Positions 16,017 to 22,992 of a stretch of DNA of 25,919 bases are shown piece by piece; position 1 is the first letter of the stretch; each line of letters opens with the position of its first letter. Both the position numbers and the translations under genes were made by a program. The notes beneath the pieces are model-generated. The model saw only the letters and a list, made by a program, of their open reading frames with translations. It had not been told where the DNA came from and searched no databases. This stretch comes from Palsa-147 sp036513895 (lineage in GTDB: Bacteria; Acidobacteriota; Terriglobia; Acidiferrales; UBA7541), in NCBI GenBank assembly GCA_036513895.1, contig DATBYF010000085.1, positions 1 to 25,919 of the forward strand, written 5' to 3'.

Positions 16017-17300
16017 ATGAATAATCTAACCCAAAATCGGGGCCGTACGCGGGGTGTGGGTATTCGCGGGCGAATAGCAGGCATCGCGATGGCTTTGGCG
16101 ACCGTACTTATATCGGCAGTTTTTGCGCCTGAATCGGCGAAAGCCCAAGCTGAGGTTTTGACTCAGACTCAGGCTTACAGCGAGAGCGTGTTGCATTCGT
16201 TTATAGGTGTTCCGGATGGCGCTGATCCCGAGGCCGCGCTAATGATGGACCCACACGGCAACCTGTATGGCACTACTCTAGAAGGCGGCACAACCGATGA
16301 CGGCACGGTGTTCAAGGTCACTCCGGCCGGGCAGGAAACGGTGCTGTATAGCTTCACCGGCGGAGCAAACGGCGACCCCTACGCAGGTCTGGTGCGAGAC
16401 GCACTGGGCAATCTCTATGGCACGACGTACGGCGTCAATTCGGTTGATAACGGGACCGTATTTAAGCTGGGCGCGAACGGCCAGGAGAGCCTCCTTTATC
16501 ACTTCGCCGGTGATGCGGACGGCGCAAATCCCTACGCAGCTCTGGTGCGGGACTCTTGGGGAAACCTCTATGGGACAACTCTGTTTGGCGGCGAAGGTGC
16601 TGGCTGCTTTAATGGCTGCGGAACAGTGTTCGAGGTGAATACCCACGGCACGGAAACAGTGCTGCACGCCTTCAGCGGTACCGGAGGTGACGGTTCATTG
16701 CCCTACAGCGGTTTGGTGCGAGACGCACAGGGCGATCTCTATGGCACCACCGAAACGGGAGGTGCATCGGGCTTCGGGACTGTATTCAAGCTGAACAAGG
16801 CCGGTGTGGAGATTGTGCTTCACAGCTTTGCCGGAGGGTCTGACGGCGCAAATCCTTATGCAGGGTTAGTTCAGGACTCCCTGGGGAACCTGTATGGCGT
16901 TACGGAGTTTGGAGGCACATCTGGCGACGGAACCGTGTTTGAGATTAATACCGCTGGCAAGGAAAAGGTGCTCTATAGCTTCGCCGGTGGGTCGGATGGT
17001 GCAAATCCTATTTACGCAAGTCTAGTATTGGACACGCAGGGCGACCTGTATGGCACGACTGCCTATGGCGGCGGGGATACCACCGCGTGCACGAATGGCT
17101 GCGGCACTGTGTTCAAAGTGGACACGCACGGAAGAGAGACCGTGCTCTACCGCTTTAGCGGCAGCAAAGGCGACGGCGCCCATCCCGTCGCTGGTTTAGT
17201 GCGTGACGCGCAAGGCAACCTGTATGGCACGACTTCCGAGGGCGGCACTGCCGGCATGGGAGCGGTGTTCAAGCTGAAGCCAGAGAAAGTGTACCCGTAG
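16017..17300 (+). CDS. Secreted GloVer-repeat protein (TIGR03803-type, seven repeats)
   Basis: A 427-aa exported protein. The N-terminus has a basic region and a hydrophobic segment (IAGIAMALATVLISAVFA) with likely cleavage after AKAQA (about residue 43). From residue 58 to near the end there are seven repeats of about 42-50 residues with the core YSFxGGxDGANPYAGLVxDxxGNLYGTTxxGGxxGxGTVFK. Two repeats (third and sixth) carry an insertion with a Cys pair (GCFNGCGTVF; ACTNGCGTVF). Such repeats probably fold as beta-propeller blades; no enzymatic function is known. The protein ends after the last repeat without a PEP-CTERM or other anchor. The ATG at 16017 has GGAG 7 nt upstream; the TTG at 16011 is too close to it. 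It stands alone between the tRNA and a long gap. Confidence 0.88.
   Translation: MNNLTQNRGRTRGVGIRGRIAGIAMALATVLISAVFAPESAKAQAEVLTQTQAYSESVLHSFIGVPDGADPEAALMMDPHGNLYGTTLEGGTTDDGTVFKVTPAGQETVLYSFTGGANGDPYAGLVRDALGNLYGTTYGVNSVDNGTVFKLGANGQESLLYHFAGDADGANPYAALVRDSWGNLYGTTLFGGEGAGCFNGCGTVFEVNTHGTETVLHAFSGTGGDGSLPYSGLVRDAQGDLYGTTETGGASGFGTVFKLNKAGVEIVLHSFAGGSDGANPYAGLVQDSLGNLYGVTEFGGTSGDGTVFEINTAGKEKVLYSFAGGSDGANPIYASLVLDTQGDLYGTTAYGGGDTTACTNGCGTVFKVDTHGRETVLYRFSGSKGDGAHPVAGLVRDAQGNLYGTTSEGGTAGMGAVFKLKPEKVYP
16188..17282 (+). repeat. Seven in-frame tandem repeats coding for GloVer units
   Basis: DNA-level repetition inside the gene, unit about 145-175 bp. The most conserved stretch is the codons for GNLYGTT (for example aacctgtatggcac near 16260 and again near 17218), with diverged flanks. 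Repeats three and six are longer because of the Cys-bearing insert. Confidence 0.8.
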
Positions 17301-17862
17301 TAATTGACGGTTGGCAGTGACGGCGGATTTTAGTCGCAAAAATTTCGGTGTGCCGCGATTCATTTTCTTCTCGACCGGCTTCACGCTCACCTGTATCAGA
17401 TCAAGCTTTGCAATTGCTGCTTTAGGGCTAACTTCTCGATAGTTCACGGCTGCAATTCACATCTAGGGCTCCTGAAGTCCCTTTCGACCTGAATATGCTG
17501 CAGCTTTCAGTCGTAAATTAAAATGGCGAGTAAAGGGACATAATAAAGCGCCGGTGCGATCCAGTCCTAGGTCGTCGATACAATAGCTTTATCGGCTTTA
17601 ACGAAAATTTAAATTTGCTTTGATTTAGTTATTACTTACGGCGAGAGAGAGGCACAATGATTGCGCAGTCAAACTTCTCGGCCGGCGGAACACCTCGATT
17701 GTTGCGAGGCGCAAGCCCGGATCGCTACGCCGAGGGCATCGAGATCAGACTTGTTGCAATGGTGGAAGTCGGCGAATTATGATGACCGGCAGAAGACCCA
17801 TGCCGCTCACCTGGCGGTAATGAATTGCGTGCCACGCCTGCAATGGAGCGCGGGGCAAATGC
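17301..17862. other. Non-coding gap of 562 nt before the kinase gene
   Basis: No convincing gene. The middle (about 17580-17640) is markedly A/T-rich against the surrounding coding DNA and contains TACAAT at about 17579, a possible -10 element without a clear -35. A short hairpin (CCTCG, 7-nt loop, CGAGG) lies at 17693-17709. A small open frame at 17661-17870 has no Shine-Dalgarno or recognisable features and overlaps the kinase start. The region probably holds the kinase promoter and a long leader. Confidence 0.4.
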
Positions 17863-20526
17863 ATGTCTGAAATAAGCTCCACTCTGACGCCCGGAGAACG
17901 GGTTGGCAATTACGAGATCCTGGCGAAGGCCGGTGCCGGGGGCATGGGTGTGGTGTATAAGGCGCTCGATATAAAACTCGAGCGCACCGTAGCCCTCAAG
18001 TTCCTCCCACCTGAAGTAAACGCCAGCGAAAAGGATAAGGAGCGATTCCTGAAGGAGGCGCGCACTGCCTCCGCGCTCGATCATCCGAACATTGGCGTCA
18101 TTCATGGCGTAGACGAGACCAGTGACGGCCGTTCGTTTATCGTGATGGCGTTCTACGAAGGCGAATCGCTGTGGCAGAAAATTCGCCGCGGGCCGATTCC
18201 AACACGCGACGTGGTGGATATCGCGATCCAAATCGCGCAGGGACTGGAAGCGGCACACGCGCGCAACATCGTGCATCGCGATGTGAAGCCTTCAAACGTC
18301 CTCATCACGCAGCAGGGTCTGATAAAAATTGTGGATTTCGGACTGGCCCGTGTGGTCAGTTCGGCGACGATGACGCAGACCGGCGCGGCCGCCGGGACAG
18401 TCGGATATATGTCCCCCGAGCAGTCGCTCGGCAAACCCGTGGACCGCCGCACTGATATCTGGGCGCTTGGCGTAGTCTTTGCCGAGATGCTGACCGGGCA
18501 AAATCCGTTCCGGCACGAGAGCATTCCCGAGATCGTCGTAGCCATATTGAACGAGCCCCCGCTTGCGATGGACAGAGTTCCTGTCGAGCTCCAGAAAATC
18601 GCTTATCGCGCTCTCTCAAAACTCCCGGCAAATCGCTATCAGAGTTGCGCCGAGCTCCGTGAGGATCTCGAGATGGCGCGCGACCATCTGAAGCTAATGC
18701 CTCTTGGCCCCGTGGATACAGAGGCGCCGACGTTGTCGTCGAATTCGGCGCAACTCCAAAAATACATCAGTCATGCGTCGCAATCGGCGTGGGGAATGGC
18801 CGCGCCGCCGAAAAGTCGCGCGTGGCGTTGGTGGCTCGGGGCGTTCGCGGCAATCGCGATTGTGGCTGTTGCGGTGTTGCTCATTCCCTCGTTGAGGAAC
18901 CGACTTGCCCGAACACTTCTCTCGACAACCGAGGAGCACATTGCTGTGCTTCCGTTCGACAACATTGGCAACGATCCTGCCAACGATCCGCTGGCTGAAG
19001 GGTTGATGGATAGCCTTGCGGGGAAATTGTCGGACCTCGATGTGGGCGGTAATTCACTGTGGGTGGTTCCCTCAAGCGAGGTACGCCATCGCAAGATCGC
19101 CGATCCAACCTCTGCATTGCGTGACCTGGGAGCAACGGTGGTCGTTAAGGGCAGCATCGCGCGCGACGGCCAGGACGTTCGCTTGACCGTCAATCTCATT
19201 GATACGAGTAGCCTGCGGCAAATCGGCTCCGCCAGTTTCGAAGACCGTGCCGGCGATCTCGCGACGTTGCAGGACGAAGCCGTCGCCCAGCTCGGCAAAC
19301 TGATGCATATCAAAGTTACCCCGGACATGCTGCGTGCCACCGGCGGATCCGCCAATCCCGCGGCGTATGAGTCTTACCTGAAGGCGCTTGGCTACGTTCT
19401 GCGCTACGACACTGCGGGGAATCTTGACCTCGCCATCACCGCGCTCAACGGCTCCGTAAAAACTGACCCGCAATTCGCGCTGGGATTTGCGGAACTCGGC
19501 GAGGCCTACCGTCTAAAAAATCAGGTAGATCCGAATCCGAAGTGGATTGACGAGGCATCCGCGAATTCCAGCCATGCCTTGCAACTTGACGATCGTCTTC
19601 CAGCGGCTTACGTCACACTAGGAAAACTTCACACAGACCTGGACAAGTTCGACCTTGCGCTACAGGAATTTCAGCGCGCTCTTCAACTGGAGCCTCATAA
19701 TGCCGACGCGTTGATGGGCTCCGCGAACACCTACGAAAAAATGGGCCGCCTTGCGGATGCTGAAGAGGCGCTAAAAAAGGCCGCCGAGCTCCGGCCGGAC
19801 GACTGGGACGGGTATAACTCACTCGGCGTTTTTTATAATCGTCAGGGAAAGTACGCCGAAGCCATTGCGCAGTTTCAGCGGGCGGCTGAATTGACTCCAG
19901 ACAATTCTGTGGTCTATATCAATCTGGCGGCAGCGTATCTCGATCGCGGAGACCCGAAAGATTTGCCTCAAGCCGAGGCGGCCTTGAAGAAATCAATCGA
20001 CCTCGGTCCTAGTTATGGCGCTTATGCAAATCTCGCATTTCTCTATTTGAGCGAAAAGCGCTACGCCGAATCGGCGGCCATGAGTGAAAAGGCTCTCAAA
20101 CTAAACGATAAAGATTACTTGGTCTGGGCGAACCTCGCGAACGCTTACCAAGCGTTGAATCAGAAAGACAAACTCGAAGTGGCCCGCGATCACGCGATCG
20201 CATTGTTGGAAGACTCTGTGAAGCTCAAGCCCCAGGATGCCCTTACTCAAGCGTCACTCGCGGCACTGTATTCGGAAAAAGGGGTGAGAGAAAAGGCCGA
20301 GCTACGAATACAGGCTGCTCTGGCTCGCTCGCCCGACAATCCGAATGTTCTTGAACTTGCCGGGGAAACGTATGAGAATCTCGGCGACCGCGCCCGCGCA
20401 CTTGAGTACATCGAGAGAGCCTTGCAGAATGGGTATTCTCTGGACGATATCAAAAGCACTCCGGAATTCAATAATCTAGTTTCCGATCCGAATTTCCGGC
20501 CTAACGGAAAGAAAATGAATCCTTAA
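17863..20526 (+). CDS. Membrane Ser/Thr protein kinase with FlgO/TolB-like domain and TPR array
   Basis: An 887-aa Hanks-type kinase. Residues about 17-275 hold the kinase domain: glycine loop GAGGMG (24-29), Lys46 (VALKFL), catalytic HRDVKPSN with Asp140, DFG Asp158, and GTVGYMSPEQ as activation-segment end. All key residues are present, so it should be active. A single transmembrane helix follows (WWLGAFAAIAIVAVAVLLIPSL, about 326-347), then an extracytoplasmic FlgO/TolB-like domain (IAVLPFDNIGNDPANDPLAEGL to about residue 490) and an array of roughly eight to ten TPR units to the C-terminus (for example AYVTLGKLHTDLDKFDLALQEF). This layout is common in Acidobacteria. No strong Shine-Dalgarno precedes the ATG. 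A 129-aa gene follows after 14 nt and is probably co-transcribed. Ligand and phosphorylation targets are unknown. Confidence 0.93.
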   Translation: MSEISSTLTPGERVGNYEILAKAGAGGMGVVYKALDIKLERTVALKFLPPEVNASEKDKERFLKEARTASALDHPNIGVIHGVDETSDGRSFIVMAFYEGESLWQKIRRGPIPTRDVVDIAIQIAQGLEAAHARNIVHRDVKPSNVLITQQGLIKIVDFGLARVVSSATMTQTGAAAGTVGYMSPEQSLGKPVDRRTDIWALGVVFAEMLTGQNPFRHESIPEIVVAILNEPPLAMDRVPVELQKIAYRALSKLPANRYQSCAELREDLEMARDHLKLMPLGPVDTEAPTLSSNSAQLQKYISHASQSAWGMAAPPKSRAWRWWLGAFAAIAIVAVAVLLIPSLRNRLARTLLSTTEEHIAVLPFDNIGNDPANDPLAEGLMDSLAGKLSDLDVGGNSLWVVPSSEVRHRKIADPTSALRDLGATVVVKGSIARDGQDVRLTVNLIDTSSLRQIGSASFEDRAGDLATLQDEAVAQLGKLMHIKVTPDMLRATGGSANPAAYESYLKALGYVLRYDTAGNLDLAITALNGSVKTDPQFALGFAELGEAYRLKNQVDPNPKWIDEASANSSHALQLDDRLPAAYVTLGKLHTDLDKFDLALQEFQRALQLEPHNADALMGSANTYEKMGRLADAEEALKKAAELRPDDWDGYNSLGVFYNRQGKYAEAIAQFQRAAELTPDNSVVYINLAAAYLDRGDPKDLPQAEAALKKSIDLGPSYGAYANLAFLYLSEKRYAESAAMSEKALKLNDKDYLVWANLANAYQALNQKDKLEVARDHAIALLEDSVKLKPQDALTQASLAALYSEKGVREKAELRIQAALARSPDNPNVLELAGETYENLGDRARALEYIERALQNGYSLDDIKSTPEFNNLVSDPNFRPNGKKMNP

Positions 20527-20540
20527 AAGGAGAATCAAAC

Positions 20541-20930
20541 ATGGCAGAAGAAGCGGGAACTAAACGTGCAGCAGTGTCTAACCATCCAATCTTGGTATCT
20601 CTTAACGGTAACCCCAACCCACTCGCGACGACAGCCGCCATCACCGACACGATTTCTTTTACAGTAACCGGCACTCCCGTATCTATCTGGACTTGGAACT
20701 CGGGTAACAATCTTGCGAATGTTTTCGCCGGGGAAACAGGAAACTACGTCCCAGGCCCGATTGGATCTACCCCCCAATTATCATTCAATACGAGCGTGGT
20801 ATCGAAAGGCCAGACCATCTCGTTCCAGGCCAACGCCAATCCTCCTTCTGAGCAAGCGGAAGGGAAGGCCAAAGACGTGGTCATCGGCGTAAAAGGAACC
20901 ATCACGATCAGCAACGTGGGCGAGCCCTAG
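20541..20930 (+). CDS. Orphan 129-aa protein co-transcribed with the kinase
   Basis: I do not recognise a family. It has no signal peptide, membrane helix or cysteine. The N-terminal 15 residues are charged; the rest alternates hydrophobic and Thr/Ser/Gly residues (ISFTVTGTPVSIWTW; ISFQANANPP; VVIGVKGTITISNVGEP) and reads as a small beta-sandwich or barrel. Pro/Asn-rich turns and a paired Trp (WTW) may mark a ligand surface. A clear Shine-Dalgarno (AAAGGAG) lies upstream of the ATG, and the gap to the kinase stop is 14 nt, so translation of the two is probably linked. A plausible role is a kinase partner or substrate, but that is context inference only. A hairpin 45 nt after the stop may close the transcript. 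Confidence 0.75.
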   Translation: MAEEAGTKRAAVSNHPILVSLNGNPNPLATTAAITDTISFTVTGTPVSIWTWNSGNNLANVFAGETGNYVPGPIGSTPQLSFNTSVVSKGQTISFQANANPPSEQAEGKAKDVVIGVKGTITISNVGEP

Positions 20931-20975
20931 AACATAGAACTTCTGAGATAAGAGCTTCTGTGACTTCGTCGGGCG

Positions 20976-20999
20976 GGCGCACAGCCAAGTCTGTGGGCC
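20976..20999 (+). terminator. Possible terminator hairpin after the kinase operon
   Basis: GGC-g-CACAG, loop CCAAGT, CTGTG-g-GCC: eight base pairs with one internal mismatch, 45 nt past the stop of the 129-aa gene. No T-run follows, so it is not a classical intrinsic terminator. Confidence 0.35.
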
Positions 21000-21174
21000 G
21001 GCGTCAACCCGAAATCGATCACCCGTTCCTGGTGTGCTCGCAGAATTCGCGATGGCTGAGCCTTCGTTTGTGTACTGATCGCGCCGGAAGCCGAGCGTTC
21101 GAATAGCCTTTTCTCCTTGATTGTTAAAGCCAGGTGCTTTGGCCAGTTGCAAACTGACTAAGTACTGACCCTCA

Positions 21175-21203
21175 TTGACAACTCATCTTCCATAGAGAAT
21201 AAT
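21175..21203 (+). promoter_or_regulatory. Sigma-70-type promoter for the Asp-box protein gene
   Basis: Perfect -35 TTGACA (21175-21180), 17-nt spacer, -10 AATAAT (21198-21203; five of six consensus bases). Transcription would begin near 21210, giving a leader of about 60 nt to the ATG at 21273. The best promoter match noticed in the window. Confidence 0.55.
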
Positions 21204-21272
21204 CCGCGCACTCGAAAACATTCAAATCTTCCCTAACGCGCGATTCCGCCACGAAGGAAGAGGGAGCCGACG

Positions 21273-22904
21273 ATGAATGCAGGGGAATGTTGGAAGACAG
21301 TCTCCGCCAAACTGGTGTGCGGAGCGGTTTTACTTTTGATGGCGATGCCCTTGTGGGCGCAATCAGGTGGTTCGGCGCAGTTTTCGGACCTCAAAAGCTA
21401 TGTTTCGTGGATGCAAAAGAACCACAAGGCGCCATTCAACCTCAGCGGCGCCGTATTGCCGCCAGGCGGGGCCAAGGCGCTGCTGGACTCCCAAGGCAAG
21501 GCAAATGCGGACAGGACGGCCAACGCGTCGGCGTCCTCGCATCCCTATCAGAACATCAAGGTGAACCAAGATCGTAACCCGTGGCCTAAAGTTGATATTG
21601 CGTCGGCGGTAGATCCATCAAACTCAACTGGCTGGCTGGTGATGGCGCTTGACTATCGTGTGAACTGGTCCCGAATGTTCTATCACGTCTCCACCACGAA
21701 GGGAAAAACGTGGACGGATGACATGCTCGTAGAGGGTTCCGATCCCAACACCGGCAGTATTCCACTGACGTTGCAGGTTTTCCCGGGTCTTTCGTTCGAC
21801 AACGAAGGGAACAGCTACTTTTCGGCGCTCAGCCAGAACGCAATCGTCGACTTCAACAACAACTACATCAATCTCGACAGCGAAGTAGATGTAACACCGG
21901 GATTCAATCACGGCACTTATTCATCTTTGCTCCCCACGCTAATTGACAATCAATTCTGTAGCGGCATGATCAGCGGCACATTTGTGTGTAATGGAACCGT
22001 GAATCGGCCGCTCAATTCCACGGATAGCAACAGCAACAGTCCGAATGCCGGAACGAACTACGTGTACTACGCGTTCTTCTGCAACCTTCCATCCGGCACG
22101 TGCACCGACGGCACCGCAACTATTCCCACCGCCGGCACTGCGATTTTGGAATCGCACTCACCCGCGCCCGGCGAGCCTTACACCGCTCCGGCATTGGTGA
22201 GCGGTTCGTTAACCAACACGCAATATTCCGACATGGTCATCGACCCCTCCGGCACAGCTCACATCTTTTTCAATGACTACACGAACTCGCCCGTCATCAA
22301 CATGTGGGAGTCAACGCTGAGCGGAGGCGTGTGGACAGTTTCCAAGGCTCCCGTGGTCAGCTTCGTCTACAACGGTTTGACGAATCCCAACTGGGCATTT
22401 CCCGACAGTGGCGCGGCTGGTCCTGGATGCGGAATCCACGGCCACACTGCCTATTGCGCGTTCTCAGCGAATCAGGTGGCGGGAGGAAACCTTGAGGCGA
22501 CGCCGAGCGTTTATCTCGCCAGCATCAACGTGAACACCGCGGCCGCCACAATCTCGCGTGTGAATAACGATCGATTTAACGACATGAAGCACCATTTCTT
22601 CGCGTGGGCTACGGCTACTCCCGTGGGCGCCGTTTACGTGGGCTGGTATGACGACCGAAACGATCCCGCCAACACGAACGTGCAATACTTCGTCGGCAAG
22701 TCGTTCGACGGAGGCCGTACGTTTCACATTCAACAGCCCGTCAACGACGTTCCCTTCAATCCCTGCGTGGGCTTTCCTGGATGCGAATATTTTGGAGATT
22801 ACACTCAGCTCGCATCAGGCCCCGACGGAGTAGTGCACGCCGCCTGGGCGGACACCCGTGACGGCGCAAGCATGCAAATCTGGTCGCAAACGGTGTTGTT
22901 CTAG
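21273..22904 (+). CDS. Secreted Asp-box (BNR/sialidase-fold) protein of unknown function
   Basis: A 543-aa exported protein with a signal peptide (AKLVCGAVLLLMAMPLWAQS, cleavage near residue 30). The body is a probable beta-propeller: Asp-box-like loops occur at STTKGKTW (140-147) and SFDGGRTF (477-484), and the C-terminal part has the WYDDRNDPANTNVQYF and GDYTQLASGPDGVVHAAWADTRDG segments usual for acidobacterial BNR-repeat or exo-alpha-sialidase-like annotations. I cannot find the arginine triad and FRIP motif of true sialidases, so glycosidase activity is not supported. Several Cys pairs (FCNLPSGTCTDG; CVGFPGCEYFG) suggest disulfides. The Shine-Dalgarno (GGAAGAGGGAG) is strong. It has its own promoter upstream and converges on the permease gene, with an 88-nt gap. 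Confidence 0.82.
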   Translation: MNAGECWKTVSAKLVCGAVLLLMAMPLWAQSGGSAQFSDLKSYVSWMQKNHKAPFNLSGAVLPPGGAKALLDSQGKANADRTANASASSHPYQNIKVNQDRNPWPKVDIASAVDPSNSTGWLVMALDYRVNWSRMFYHVSTTKGKTWTDDMLVEGSDPNTGSIPLTLQVFPGLSFDNEGNSYFSALSQNAIVDFNNNYINLDSEVDVTPGFNHGTYSSLLPTLIDNQFCSGMISGTFVCNGTVNRPLNSTDSNSNSPNAGTNYVYYAFFCNLPSGTCTDGTATIPTAGTAILESHSPAPGEPYTAPALVSGSLTNTQYSDMVIDPSGTAHIFFNDYTNSPVINMWESTLSGGVWTVSKAPVVSFVYNGLTNPNWAFPDSGAAGPGCGIHGHTAYCAFSANQVAGGNLEATPSVYLASINVNTAAATISRVNNDRFNDMKHHFFAWATATPVGAVYVGWYDDRNDPANTNVQYFVGKSFDGGRTFHIQQPVNDVPFNPCVGFPGCEYFGDYTQLASGPDGVVHAAWADTRDGASMQIWSQTVLF

Positions 22905-22992
22905 AGGAGTGGCAGTCGTAGCTTCGTCATTCAGACCGTACCTTGCGATCTATGGACTTGACGCGTTGCGGTTTGCATTGCTAACGTGCGCG

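Larger units (their letters stand above)
20931..21272. other. Non-coding gap of 342 nt
   Basis: Contains a possible terminator hairpin near its left end and a good sigma-70-type promoter near its right end, described separately. Nothing else recognisable. Confidence 0.5.

Noticed and set aside
17661..17870. 69-aa open frame before the kinase
   Set aside because: No Shine-Dalgarno, no recognisable feature, overlaps the kinase start; likely chance.
17725..18276. 183-aa minus-strand open frame over the kinase start
   Set aside because: Antisense shadow of the kinase domain with no domain signature.
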